From Periplaneta americana (lineage: Eukaryota; Arthropoda; Insecta; Blattodea; Blattidae): DNA of 64,000 nucleotides. Below the pieces are notes generated by a model. It had not been told where the DNA came from. It did no database searches and saw only the letters and a program-made list of their open reading frames with translations. Positions 11,890 to 23,912 of the stretch are shown in pieces; the stretch's first letter is position 1, and every line of letters begins with the position of its first letter. The DNA lies in the NCBI RefSeq assembly GCF_040183065.1, contig NC_091131.1:10510800-10574799 (forward strand), in the 5' to 3' direction. The position numbers and the translations under genes are program-made.

Positions 11890-12776
11890 AGGCTGGTTCA
11901 CAATAAACTGGAAACGAGAATCGGAACGAAAACGAAAACGGTAAAATTGTTAAAATGTGTACATTTAAATGTGAGCATTCACAATTAACGAAAAGCTTGC
12001 CGGAGCCCGAGATCGGGAACGGAGAGTTGGCCAAGTTTCAACTTTGGCGTTCACGTTTCCGACCACAGCCCATTAGATTCATTCTATTGCCATCTAAAAG
12101 CTATTTTGTCGTCGTATATTTTTAGCAAGAATACCGTGACATAACCTATGCATTATTTTGTTCTGTGCTGTGCATCATGGAGCAAGTTTTATTTGATGAG
12201 ATTCTAAAATTGAGTGTTGAGGAAAATTCTCACGTTTACGATGCGCCTCGTATAAAGATGAGAAAATGAAGGAGAATACGTGGCTTTCAATAGCTGCATC
12301 TTTGAACACCGATAGTAAGTGAATCATATTTTATTACTGTATTTTTTCTATTACACACTACATATTCATGCTTCAATTCAATAACCACTGTTGTGTTCAT
12401 TTTTGTTCTATTACAAATATTTCTTCTCTAATTATTTTACGTTATGGTAGACTTAAAATAGGTTATGATAATAAAGATGCATGGGCATATTTATAGTACC
12501 GTACCTAATGAAATGTTTCAGTTGAAATTTCGAAGTTGGTTAACCTGTGTTTATGTTGGCTGCCTTGTACTCATGAGAGAACGCCATTGGTCAATTATAC
12601 AGAAATAACATCAGACTGCGTAATATCGACTTTACATATCGTTATTGACATGCATATCGATATGCATAGTCGTCTACGTTCTCGGTTTATTGTGAATCAA
12701 AAAAATGTTTATATTCACGTCCTCTGCTTCTCGTTTTCATTCTGGTTCTCGTTCCCGGTTTATTGTGAACCAGCCT
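11890..12776. mobile_element. PIF/Harbinger-type element, internally deleted
   Basis: Terminal inverted repeats AGGCTGGTTCACAATAAAC and complement, with subterminal CG-containing repeats (gaacgaaaacg / cgttttcattctggttctcg). TTA lies on both sides (11887-11889, 12777-12779), the TWA target typical of PIF/Harbinger. A MADF-domain relic lies inside. No DDE nuclease frame remains. Confidence 0.85.
12177..12317 (+). pseudogene. MADF (Myb-like) protein fragment of the Harbinger element
   Basis: From ATG 12177: MEQVLFDEILKLSVEENSHV then YDAPR. A lost base puts the continuation in another frame, DEKMKENTWLSIAASLNTD, ending at a GTAAGT donor-like site. The pattern xxxLYDxxxxxxKDxxxxxxxWxxIAxxL is the MADF DNA-binding fold carried by the second protein of PIF/Harbinger elements. 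It is truncated and frameshifted, so non-functional. Confidence 0.65.
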
Positions 12777-13196
12777 TTACAGCTTAATGTCCAACAGATA
12801 CAATTTTACCCCATAATGAAAAATACATTCGTATTGTACAAAAATGCGCAAAAACGGCGTGTGGTAGTAACCACGCCTCAGGGAACATAGTAAACGCCTG
12901 ATCAGCTTGAATATAAGTGATAACTCCCATTCCTATGACGTGGAGCTTGTGAGCTTATCTTAAACAACAGGCGCCACGAAACATACACAGAGATTCTGAT
13001 TGCCGCCGAGATAACTCATCTTCAGATGTTTACTCTATAATTACGTCATACAACAATGCAACATCAGATTAGTAGCTATAATAACAATCTCGTCTTTGAG
13101 GAAAATATGGTGCGCGAATATAAAAAGTAAGCGAAACATTTGCCAAGTCTCTACCACATTTTTGTTTATCCATCTGTCAGCATGAAATGACTTATC

Positions 13197-13201
<5 letters not shown>

Positions 13202-13260
<59 letters not shown>
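13202..13260 (+). repeat. (TA)n microsatellite
   Basis: About 29 TA units immediately before a TA-flanked TIR element. Confidence 0.95.
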
Positions 13261-13263
<3 letters not shown>

Positions 13264-14299
13264 GGACATCATTTTATTTTTACTAACATTTTTAATATTA
13301 ACTTGTCTATACCTCTGGAACAACGCCGTTTGCTATCCCCTTCCACGACTGGAGTTCGATGATACTGACGTAATATACAAACAAATCGCTTTACTAGGTA
13401 TAGGAGGGAAGAAAAGTAGTTCATCCATTTATGTAAACTAGGAAATATTGCGCTTTTGAGTTTAATCATTTTCATTACGTTTTTATTTAATCAAAATACA
13501 GTACAGTATTAACAATGCGTGTTTTTACTCACGAACTGTGCTGTCCATGTGGACGTATTCATTATGCAGTGTATATTATACTGCCTACAGCACATTAGCG
13601 TACAATATAGAGAATGAAGTTAAATTGAAAAATAATCATAATATGGGTATTTAAACACATTTCGATACAGGCTTCAGTTCTAATGTGCATATTATCGCAC
13701 TATAGACTATTGTACTTAATTCCAATTACCAGTTCTTCGTACTAGTACCTCATGTTGAAATAATTCTGTACCTACTCTATAAAAGAGTACCTTACGTACT
13801 GTAAATTCAATCTTCACTTCTGCCCGAAAAGGTAAAATTACTCAGACATGCTACCTACTGTTCGTCCAAGTGGTTATGTCGTAGGGTCGTAGAAAGGAGG
13901 GAAATCACGAGACAGTTAATTACTTAACGAGGCCCTTTTATTTAAGTTATTTTAAACAGTTGTATAATATTACGTAAACGTCCAATTCCTAACAGAAATT
14001 AATGTTCTCAGAAAAGGGCTAAGACAGCCCAGCCACTAGTTGGCGAATATAAAAGCTGGTTGGGGAAACCGGGATACGACGTAGGCAAATGGACGACAGT
14101 ACCTGTGCGAAAATGATTCAATATTGAAAGCTCTTTCGTCACTGGAAAATGCGAACATATTTTTGGAACGTACTGTGGCTACTATGACTGTATATGCGGT
14201 CTTGGATCTGTGTGGAAGACGGTTGAATGGGTGGGCGTGAAGTACATTCAAAAACTCAGGTACAATAAAAATTGAAGTAAAAATAAAATGATGTCCCTG
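13261..14299. mobile_element. 1.04-kb TIR element, TA TSD (Tc1/mariner-like)
   Basis: Both ends read CAGGGACATCATTTTATTTT (inverted), and the match extends to ttact. TA lies at 13259-13260 and 14300-14301. Minus-strand frame 14036-14299 (FLNVLHAHPFNRLPH...) and plus-strand frame 13262-13441 show no motif I recognise, so this is probably a non-autonomous element. Confidence 0.75.
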
Positions 14300-14422
14300 T
14301 ATATACGCATATATATACAATATGTTTATTATCATCAAAACATTTACATGTTAAACATCATCAGTTAATGGCGGTCCTGTCATATTTCTGTTCTCCAGGT
14401 ACTCCCTTTAACAATCTGTTTA

Positions 14423-14658
14423 GGGGAGAGATGGGTAGTATCGGACATCGGGTAATATCGGACAGTGATGTTTCTTTCATCTATCACCAGATGGTAGTAC
14501 TTAAGTGACATGTTACGTTTCTGTATGCGACATCTGAACACTGCTACTACCATCTGGTTGTAGATGAAAGAAATATCAATGTACTACTATCTGGTGGTAT
14601 ATGAAAGAAACATCACTGTCCGATATTACCCGATGTCCTATACTACCCAACTCTCCCC
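14423..14658. mobile_element. MITE-1 copy B (TA TSD)
   Basis: Same terminal repeats as 9457-9670 (GGGGAGAG, GGGTAGTATCGGACATCGGG) and TA on both sides (14421-14422, 14659-14660). The interior has a duplicated arm (accagatggtagtac and repeats of it). Confidence 0.85.
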
Positions 14659-14849
14659 TACTTTTAATAAATTATTCGTCTTAGCTCTAGTCTTTTTTTT
14701 TTTAAATTACATCTTTTACCTCACAAAAATAGTTCTTATCACGAATATGATCTTCTTTCATTGATCAAATTAAATATTAGTTAAAATTGGTCAATTTTTT
14801 TCGATGCCTAAATTATTTTCATTTCCTGTATATTCATTAAGCAGTCATT

Positions 14850-15085
14850 CGTGGCCGTCCGTTGGTTAACCAAGCTTGTCGTATTATGATCCAAGGTTCG
14901 CGAGTCAAAATCAGGCTGAATGCGGAAATGAATCAAAGCTTGGAGTCCCTGACTTGTAAATGAAAGATGTGCTCCAATGAGAGGACTCCTAGAAAAATTT
15001 ACCGACTATCACTCACCCACGTCAAAATTTGAAGGTAGCACAATGAGCCTGAGTACACTCCTCGTGTCATCCACATTTATTAGAC
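14850..15085 (+). mobile_element. Degenerate tRNA-derived SINE (SINE-D)
   Basis: The head has an A-box-like tccgttggttaacc and a B-box-like ggttcgcgagtcaaa. The body contains aaaatttgaaggtagcacaatg, resembling the body of 27840-28030 (gatttgaaagtagcacaatg). No TSD read. Confidence 0.45.
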
Positions 15086-15778
15086 CAGACATGGGCAATA
15101 TGCTCCCGCGCAGGCACTGTGTACACCAGCCCTTCATTTTCTCCCTCCACAAATATTCTGTGTATAGTAAGCAGAAGTTGAGCTCGGTACGATAAGGTTC
15201 TAATCAGAAGTGTGTAAAGTTGTGGAATATGACGAATAAAGTGTAGGTTTCATTTTAATTTCCAAGAAACATGAGAGTAAGACTATTTTGTTATTACGAT
15301 TAAAGGTAAAGCTCAATGCCTCAACTATTCAATTGAGATTTATATAAAACGTAATATCAAACGGCACTTCGATCTAAACATAAGAAGGATTTTGGCAAAC
15401 GTAAATTTGTGGGTAAAAGTCTAAAATAAGATTGTTAAAGATGGTTTATATTAATAAAACAGTTGTTACATGCGATAAAGCAATGCGTAATATTAATTTA
15501 ATTTGTCGTGCAGGTTTAAATAGTGAGAAAGTTTTCAAGGATCTTGCAAGAATAATTTGTTAATGGAAAAGCCAATCCACAATCACTACCAGTTGAAAAT
15601 GCAGTCAGATCAATTTATCGCATTTCAAACACATAGCCGTGTCATAGAGAACATTACCCCTTTTTCAAATGTCAGGTAAAACCGGCAAGGAATTGTATGA
15701 ATTATTACCTAATGACACGTATTTTAACTTACATAATTTCGAAGCTAATATTCTGGCAATCTATGGATCCGAACAATT

Positions 15779-16037
15779 GAAGCGGTGGGATCAATAACCA
15801 TTCAAGTCCATTTACACAAATTTCGAGAAAAATGCAAAAAAAAAAACCTTTTTTTTATTTCTTACCTATATTTTTTTTTTTCACATAATATTTCTGGTTG
15901 TTTTCGAGATCAAGACAAAGTAGTATACCAACTTTTAAAGTCGTAACACTTATGGAAATATCCAAAATTTAATTTCAAATTTGCAAAAAGTGAATGGCCA
16001 GAAGTGGACTTGAATGGTTATTGGTCTTACCGCTTCA
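15779..16037. mobile_element. MITE with approximately 30-bp TIRs
   Basis: Ends tgaagcggtgggatcaataa / complement of accattcaagtccacttc...ccgcttca. The inverted arms share ataaccattcaagtcca. The interior is A/T runs. No clear TSD. Confidence 0.65.
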
Positions 16038-16774
16038 GTTTTATTCTAAAATGAACCTGATGACAAATACTGCGCGTACATATCTAACAGCCTATCAACT
16101 CGTAACTGCTTCACTTAATGTAGTAGGCCTAATAGTATTCATCCTAATATAGACAGACTAGTCCTGATCAAACAGTATAGGCGATCTAGAGCTTATAAGT
16201 GATTATTTATAATGAGTGCTAAGTCATAGTGACTATATGAATGCCTATATTACGTATTTGACTTGATTTGCATCGGATGTCAAAACTAAATCAAAATGTT
16301 TGATTTAAAAAATTAGAAGTATACATACACAAATTTGACTTTTGTTTTATGATCTTAATAAGTGACTTCATGTACATATATCTCATCGTCTCGTTAAGCT
16401 CAATGTGTCTTCATTCATTCTTTTCTCGAGATACTTTTACGTTGCATGTTTCGTAGCTATATTAAGTTTTGAATACAGTATTACTTATTTTGATTTTGAT
16501 TTATCCAATTCTATAATTGCATAAAGATTCTTAATACATATAACACCAACTTATATTGTATTTTATAAACATTGATCTCAGTTTTGGTAATATTAGGTAC
16601 TTCATGTAAATACTTGATTTACATACAATTAATTTATATAAAGATTTCAAACCACGATTTGTGACAACCTTCGCTTAAAAAGTAGTACAGCCCCATATTT
16701 ATTGCAATACTTTTAATTAGGAATTCCAAAACATTTCCAAACGAAACATATTATACGAAAGATGAAGATATTTA

Positions 16775-17035
16775 AAGAGGTGGATTTCAAACTGGCCTAA
16801 GTCCAAATGACAAGCTATGAGAACAATGACAAAAACTGACACAATAAATTTGACGCCCTTAGTGTCTGCATATGTTTTTTTTTTTTTTTTAACGGATCAA
16901 ATGCAAGACTTAGTAGATTCTGTTAAACAAACTTACACAGTTAAAATATAGGCTTGAAAAGGATAAATTAAAACTTGAATAAAATAAATTAAAATCTTAA
17001 AATAAAGACTTAGGGCACTTTGGAATCCACCTCTT
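16775..17035. mobile_element. MITE with TIRs AAGAGGTGGATT...
   Basis: Left aagaggtggatttcaaactg, right complement of ttggaatccacctctt, sharing an inner cctaagtc block. The interior has attaaa-rich runs. TSD not clear. Confidence 0.55.
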
Positions 17036-17791
17036 CATTTCGATATGATTCTGAAATTTAGTATGACTGCTTGAATAGAAATTTACTTAATCACTTTCAG
17101 CTTGTAACAAATAAACAACAATATTTCTTATCTCGGCAAAAGAAGTAAAGTGAGTGACTAACATAACTCTTCTACCGTTCTTCCCATGGAAAAATACTCT
17201 AACAATGATTTGAAAAGAATCTGATTGGATCTCAAAACGGTTACGAAATCTTTGGCGAAAAAATTCCGTTTCTCCTTCCGGGATCGAAATTATGCTCTTC
17301 TAGTCCGCAGATATCCAACTTGACTCTTGGTTTATTATTGTGATTAAAAACGCATTATAAATTATTTTTCATAACCCAGTCATCATTTCTCATAGAGGCA
17401 AACTCTAATTCTGGTACTTTAACCGCAGATTTTGCAACATACCTATTAAACAAAAAGTTAATGAAACTTATTTGATGAACGAAAAAAAGTTCTAGCATAT
17501 CCGACTACAAAGCCTGGACTTCCCAGATACGATCCTGGAGTACTATACTGTACTCTATGACGCTTGACGGCACAGCTATGAGATAGGTAGGTCATGATCA
17601 TGAGTCACAATCTAGTTACGAAATAAACAATTACAATACGAAAACCGGAACAAGATGAAAAGATCAAATTTAATAAAGAGAGGCAGCCATGGCGAGAAGT
17701 AGTGGAAGAGAATAGTTATATTATGAAGAAGTATATTTATGAAAAATAATAACCATTTGAAATTTAAAAATCTCTTTTAATATTTTTTTTT

Positions 17792-18808
17792 TATCTTGGA
17801 GTGCACTTAGATCGCCGTCTGTCATGGAAAAATCGCACCAACAACAAACTTAAATTGGCCAACTCAAGACTCGCTAAATTATATGCGCTTCTCAACAAGA
17901 AATCATCTCTAAAGCTCCAAATTGCATGCTACTTTACACATCTCTATTACGACCTGTACTGCTTTATGCCTGTCCTGTCTGGGGAGGAGCTGCAATAAGT
18001 GAAATTAAACACATCCAGTCATTTCAAAATAAAGTCCTACGAATTTCACTCAATTCTCCTTGGTTTGTCCGTAACAGCCTACTACACAGAGAAACTGGTA
18101 TTGACACAATCAAACAGTTTATTCATTCACAAGCTAAGAAGTTCTATAACAACCTAGAAAATGTTCCAGGCGCCATCCACTACTCTCTCGGAAGGAAGTC
18201 CACATTTCCCACCAGAATCAAGAGCCTACTTCCAATGGCCCTCATATTATAATCAAAATTTATCATCACACCAACCTATGTAAATAATTATTTATTAACA
18301 ATTATTTTTGTTCATTGAGGAGCCCAATCTAGGCTGCCCTCAATTCAGTGTCATATACTTACTTACTTACAAATGGCTTTTAAGGAACCCGAAGGTTCAT
18401 TGCCGCCCTCACATAAGCCCGCCATCGGTCCCTATCCTGTGCAAGATTAATCCAGTCTCTATCATCATATCCCACTTCCCTCAAATCCATTTTAATATTA
18501 TCCTCCCATCTACGTCTCGGCCTCCTCAAAGGTCTTTTTCCCTCCGGTCTCCCAACTAACATTCTATATGCATTTCTGGATTCGCCCATACGTGCTACAT
18601 GCCCTGACCATCTCAAACGTCTGGATTTAATGTTCCTAATTATGTCAGGTGAAGAATACAATGCGTGCAGTTCTGCGTTGTGTAACTTTCTCTCCATTCT
18701 CCTGTAACTTCATCCCGCTTAGCCCCAAATTTCAGTGTCATATATTATATTTATATTTTTTAGAAATGATCTGTACAGCGCTAATAAATTGTTTAAATTT
18801 TTTTTTTT
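17792..18808 (+). mobile_element. Jockey-like non-LTR relic (interrupted)
   Basis: Frame 1 reads YLGVHLDRRLSWKN, NSRLAKLYALLNKKSSLKLQ. A shift near 17945 leads to LLYTSLLRPVLLYACPVWGG, then IQSFQNKVLRISLNSPWFVR and FIHSQAKKFYNNLENVPGAI. This is the thumb/C-terminal part of Jockey-clade reverse transcriptases (YLGVxLD, LxRPxLxYAxPVWG). The catalytic palm is missing and the frame is shifted. Its 3' UTR is split by a LINE-A insertion at 18358-18730 and resumes at 18745. Confidence 0.75.
18358..18730 (-). mobile_element. LINE-A, minus strand, 14-bp TSD
   Basis: Codes on the minus strand for ERKLHNAELHALYSSPDI, LRWSGHVARMGESRN and RPRRRWEDNIKMDLREVGYD to LRVP. TTCAGTGTCATATA is duplicated at 18344-18357 and 18731-18744. 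Inserted in the Jockey-like 3' UTR, so younger than it. Confidence 0.9.
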
Positions 18809-19392
18809 TAAGTGGCAACACTGACTATCCCAACATTCGCCTGCAGGGACTAGGGAAATCACGAAAAACGTGATCGAACCCCGGATCTCCCGGATACAAG
18901 GCGTACTACACCACCTTTCCCGGTCACAGTGACAATAAAGACTTGCAAGACGCAACATGCTCTGTCATTATTCCCTTCACGCCAGATGCTACCCACTGCG
19001 CTACGGAGCACTCGTGATTCATCTAGTGTCAATGTTTGTCTTCCAGACTAGAGTGCGTGAGCAGCCGTTGATCTTTATTTTCTGGAAAGTGAATCATGCG
19101 TCTGCAGATCAACCGCGCTCCTTATTCCACGAGACGTTCTCGGAAGTTGAATAGTCAACTCTCAATCTGTTTATAAAATGTGATCAGCTTGCGCAGCCGG
19201 GCATGAGAATGCAGGATTTGCAGACCCGTGGTTATGCAATTCCGGTCCACTTCCTCCCTCCATTCACGCAACATGATGTAACTTCGCAGCTATTTTATTT
19301 TAATTACACCAGCATCATATAGTTCATTGCTACAGTGACAGAGGTTGTTCATGCGATTGTACCGATAAAATTTGACCATTTTTCTCTCAAAG

Positions 19393-19428
19393 TGGATGGA
19401 TGGATGGATGGATGGATGGATGGATTTA
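19393..19428 (+). repeat. (GGAT)n microsatellite
   Basis: About nine tggatggatgga units, followed by degenerate derivatives to about 19530. Confidence 0.9.
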
Positions 19429-19555
19429 TTAATGAATCAATGGGTGAATGAGTTAATGGATGATGGATGAATTAATGTAAATATGGATGGATAGGAGGTT
19501 GAGTGGTGGATTAATGGATGAATACATGAATAATGAAGGAAAGAATAAAGAAAAT

Positions 19556-19815
19556 TTTGTTTTATTTTATTGGGTTATTTTACGACGCTGTATCAACGTC
19601 TAGGTTATTTAGCGTCTGAATGAAATGAAGGTGATAACGCCGGTGAAATGAGTCCGGGGTCCAGCACCGAAAGTTACCCAGCATTTGCTCGTATTGGGTT
19701 GAGGGAAAACCCCGGAAAAAACCTCAACCAGATAACTTGCCCCGACCGGGATTCGAACCCGGGCCACCTGGTTTCGCGGCCAGACGCGCTGACCGTTACT
19801 CCACAGGTGTGGACA
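19556..19815 (-). mobile_element. SINE-T, full length, 10-bp TSD
   Basis: On the minus strand: tRNA-related head with A box tggagtaacggtcagcgcg and B box gggttcgaatcccggtcggg, central core (ccggggttttccctcaaccc), tail with gacgctaaataacctagacg. TAAAGAAAAT flanks it at 19546-19555 and 19816-19825. Confidence 0.9.
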
Positions 19816-19895
19816 TAAAGAAAATAGATCAATAGGTTAGTAAATGGAGACTGTGGCTGGGTAATAAATTAATTCTACATATAGAGGGTATTTCA

Positions 19896-20339
19896 CACAC
19901 AGAACTGCACGCATTGTATTCTTCACCTGACATAATTAGAAACATTAAATCCAGACGTTTGAGATGGACAGGGCATGTAGCACGTATGGACGAATCCAGA
20001 AATGAATATAGAGTTGAAATGGAGCTTCCGGGCTAAGATGCCGTGGTCTACTGGATCTACACCAGTAGACCACGGCATCTAAGCCTGGAAGCTCCATTTC
20101 AACTAAACACCGGCGGTGAAAGCCTACATGCATATAGAGTCTTAGTTAGGAAGCTGGAGGGAAAAAGACCTATGGGGAGGCCGAGACGTAGATGGGAGGA
20201 TAATATTAAAATGGATTTGAGGGAGGTGGGATATGATGATAGAAACTGGATTAATCTTGCACAGGATAGGGACCGATGGCGGGCTTATGTGAGGGCGGCA
20301 ATGAACCTTTGAGTTCCTTAAAAGCCATTTATAAGTAAG
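19896..20339 (+). mobile_element. LINE-A copy, 16-bp TSD, split by a palindrome
   Basis: Short 5'-truncated copy starting at the HNTELHALYSSPD region. TATAGAGGGTATTTCA is duplicated at 19880-19895 and 20340-20355. A 93-bp palindrome interrupts the MGESRN region. Confidence 0.85.
20012..20104. repeat. 93-bp near-perfect palindrome inside LINE-A
   Basis: agttgaaatggagcttcc... pairs with its complement ending at 20104; centre near 20058 (ggatc). Only a few mismatches. It carries cggcatct and gtctactgg arms. Confidence 0.8.
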
Positions 20340-20355
20340 TATAGAGGGTATTTCA

Positions 20356-21094
20356 TGCGCTTAGTTGGTCTTAATCCATAAACTTTGGTCGTTTTCTGAC
20401 CAGCACTAGACCGGCACGTAGTGAAATCCTCATGACGTGCCGTCAGCATGCGCTCGACCTTCATTAAATGAATGTATTAATTAAACCAAGAAGTGAGGAA
20501 ATACACATACAAAGAAAAACAATTCCCGGCCAGTATTCAATACGACGTCGAATGGCTTCATTATGGAAATTATGGAGCAAAGAAAAATTCTTTATATTCT
20601 CTCGGAACCAAACCACGCTTTTATATTCAGTAACCAACCATTTGCTCTACCAACTAAGGCAGACCAATTCCGACATAACGTCATGATAACACAACAAAAA
20701 TTAAATAAAAAATTCGCCCGTTGAGAAAGATGATAGATAGTTGTTTATTTTATTTTTCGTCCGATATTCAAATGGCATTTAAAGAACCAGTTACATTAAT
20801 TTACAACTGAATGGCGTAAATAAGACCGGTTGCAAAAATAAAATTACTCAGTTAATTTCACACGAACGTTTCAAAGCCAAACAAGCTTATTGATACTTAA
20901 CTGATCAATTGAAATCGTAGATACTACATTGATAGTCAAAGCAATGGTGCTAAAAACTAATACATCCTTTTTTCTGTCACAGAGGGACCTATAAATTGGC
21001 TGACTTTCTTCTTCTTATTATTTACTTATTATTATTTATTTTCTGATCGATCTGTATAGCGCTATAGCGATGAAAGATCAATAAAATATATATG
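20356..21094. other. No recognisable feature
   Basis: AT-rich. The 20468-20686 open frame has no support beyond being open. Confidence 0.4.
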
Positions 21095-21299
21095 CAGGGT
21101 GAGAAGGGTATGCGTGCAAATATTTTTATAATTGTTTAAGAAAAACGCAAGTGAAATAACGCCCTATTTACTTTTTCTCTTGCCCTTATAGTTTTTCCAT
21201 AAATATGTCACGTATTTTACGGTATGAGGTTTATAAACGCCTGTCAGGTTAGACTATACGCACGTCTTTCGATATCATTATACTCCAGCATAAACATTT

Positions 21300-21534
21300 G
21301 AGCCGTTCAGAGCAAGAGTGGTGTAAGTCAAAAATGAATAATGAGGGTTAAAGTAAAGATTCTGTAAAATACAGCGCAAAGTAGTAATTAATATTCAATT
21401 TATTTAAACTATTAGTAGTCAGTGAACAGCAAGAAGACCATATTAATTGCTACTTTGCGCTGTATTTTACAGAATTTTTACTTTAAACCTCATTACCCAA
21501 TTTTGACTTACACCACTTTTGCTCTGAACGGCTC
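21300..21534. mobile_element. MITE-2 copy A, TSD ATTT
   Basis: Long-armed foldback beginning GAGCCGTTCAGAGC; arms of about 95 bp include ctgtaaaatacagcgcaaag. ATTT at 21296-21299 and 21535-21538. The copies at 25683-25913 and 38336-38560 are close relatives. Confidence 0.9.
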
Positions 21535-21700
21535 ATTTAAGGGTGAAATTTGTACGTATTACAGTACAAAATAAAACATGAATGTAATTCCATGTGCTAA
21601 TGTAGAAAGGTGATTGTGTTTGGACACACGATAAATTATTTGATAACCTGTTACACCACAAAGACATGGTAGGCCTAAGCCTGGATAATATATTGATGTA

Positions 21701-21968
21701 GTAGTAGTAGTAGTAGTAGTAGTAGGTTATTTTACGACGCTTTTTCAACAGCTTAGGTTATTTAGCATCTGAATGAAATGAAGATGATAATGACGGTGAA
21801 ATGAGTCCGGGGCCCAACACCGAAAATTACCTAGTATTTGCTCATATTGGATTGAGGGAAAGCCCTAGAAAAAACCTCAACCAGGTAACTTGTCCCAACC
21901 GGGAATCGAACCCGGGCCACCTGGTTTCGCGGCTAGACGCGCTAACCGTTACTCCACAGGTGTAGACG
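21701..21968 (-). mobile_element. SINE-T, 11-bp TSD
   Basis: Same head, core and tail as 19556-19815, with a (GTA)n 3' tail at 21701-21724. ATATTGATGTA is duplicated at 21690-21700 and 21969-21979. Confidence 0.9.
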
Positions 21969-22475
21969 ATATTGATGTAAATGTTAGACCTCTGTGTAAC
22001 TAGTGAGGTGTTCGAAAAGAAAACAAATCGCCTGAAAATATTAGCTAACCTAAAAACATGCTATTTTTTCATGTCTAAAAAAATAACTTCGAAGATTGAG
22101 AAATTTGTTACATAATGTGATTCAGTATAGCTACTATCCCCGATTACCTCTAAAAATATATGCACGTATATCCCTCCCACCCTGTATAAAATACGAGATA
22201 GTATTTCATTTGTCCCATTCCAAAGAGCTTTCTATTCCTCTCATCTCTGCTTTCGAATCGACTATTACTCTCGAAGTTATCAGTGGTTAGCACGATACGT
22301 TAAGCAAACATGACAAGATTTAGATGTGAAAACAGCCTATAGAAAGAATAAATTAAGCTACAGAGGATTTAACACCAACGAACACTAAAAGAAATAAATG
22401 AGGGTAAAACAAATGCCAGTATTTGGTAAAAGCTTCAGTGTACAAATTGTTGCAGGAGTCAATTTACTCGGGATA

Positions 22476-23912
22476 TCCATACTAATAATAAATCTGTAGC
22501 CGAAATTTTTCTGGTAATTTTCGATTTTCCAAAAATAATTGGTCCTAACATATATAATTAACCACCCTGAAACCGAAAATCGCTTTTTTGACATTTTTTT
22601 TCTATTTCTGTCTGTCTGTCTATCTGTCTGTCTGTCTGTCTGTCTGTATGTGTGTTACCTTTTCACGCGATAATGGCTGAACGGATTTCGATGAAAATTG
22701 GAATATAAATTAAGTTCGTTGTAACTTAGATTTTAGGCATTATGGCATTCAAAATACATTATTTAAAAGGGTGTTATAAGGGGGACTGAATTAAATAAAT
22801 CGAAATATCTCGCTTATTATTGACTTTTTTTTAATGTTACATAATAAAAGTTCCTTTAAAAATGATTTTCTGATAAGTTTTATTGTCTGAAAAATTTTGA
22901 TAGGACTGATATTTAATGAGATAAATGAGTTTTAAAATTAAAATAACTGCCATCTAAGGCGGTGTATTGAAATAAAAAACAAATGACTTCGTCTACAAGG
23001 GGCCTTGGACACAACAATCGAAAGCTATGAAAGATAGCCTACAGACAATGTTTCTGTGTTTTATGAAGTAATATCGGAAGCTAAATTAACCGATTTGTAT
23101 AATTAATTATTATTTCATCATTGGAAAGTGTAGTTTCTCTGGATGGACATAATGCTATAATGTTATTACAGTAACTTGTGAGTGAATTGAGGACAGGTAA
23201 GATTAAAATAGCTTCTTATGCACAGAAAACTTGATAGGTTATTCTGTATATTCATTTCCTGTATTTCTTAAAATAATGTTTATGAACATATTCATTTTTA
23301 TCTCAGAGAATTAACGAACAACAAGAGTGTATTGATTTAGTATGTAGTAATAGTACGTTAGCTTAGCAATCCATTATTTTATAATTCAAATTTTAACTAT
23401 GCTCAATTGAATCGTGTTAAAATACATAAAATATATATGCAATAAATGCAATGCAAAAAAATTGGGTAATGAGCCAAGCAGATTATATTGCGCTGTTGTA
23501 AAAGTTGTTCCTCCTGAGATTCAAGAGCTCCCACAACAAATTAAAAACTTTCTAATTCGAGTACATCCGTTATCAACACACTTTTTACATAATATAATAT
23601 AATATAATATAATATAAACATAATAATAAATCTGTAGCCAAAATTTTTCTGTTAATTTTCGCTTTTCCAAAAATAATTGGTAATAACAATTAAGAAACAT
23701 GTTAAAGGAATTTCATTGCACCAAACGAGTGGTCTCTGGATCAAAATGATCGCATTTTAATATTTTAAATACAATTTAAATTAAGTAACATATTAAACGA
23801 TTTATCCTTCTATCAAACACGAATGTTCCCTGGATCAAACGTCCTATTTTAATTATGCAATTACTTTATATTTATTTCTAACGGGTGCAGCGGAGCGCAC
23901 GGGTACGGCTAG
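22476..23912 (+). mobile_element. Non-autonomous Helitron, chimeric
   Basis: Begins TCCATACTAATAATAAATCT after A (22475) and ends with a short hairpin (gtgc...gcac, 23885-23900), then gggtacggCTAG before T (23913). This is the Helitron TC...CTAG layout in an A|T target. A (CTGT)n run lies at 22608-22650. A second 5'-end-like sequence starts at about 23622, so two copies seem joined. No Rep or helicase frame. Close relative at 61817-62802. Confidence 0.8.

Larger units (their letters stand above)
21095..22184. mobile_element. TIR element carrying a MITE and a SINE
   Basis: Left CAGGGTGAGAAGGGTATGCG, right complement of the matching cgtatatccctcccaccctg; both continue tgcaaatatttttа-like sequence. 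Right flank TA (22185-22186); left flank TG, probably a mutated TA. About 500 bp of the interior is later insertions (21300-21534 and 21701-21968), leaving a non-coding element of about 0.6 kb. Confidence 0.65.
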
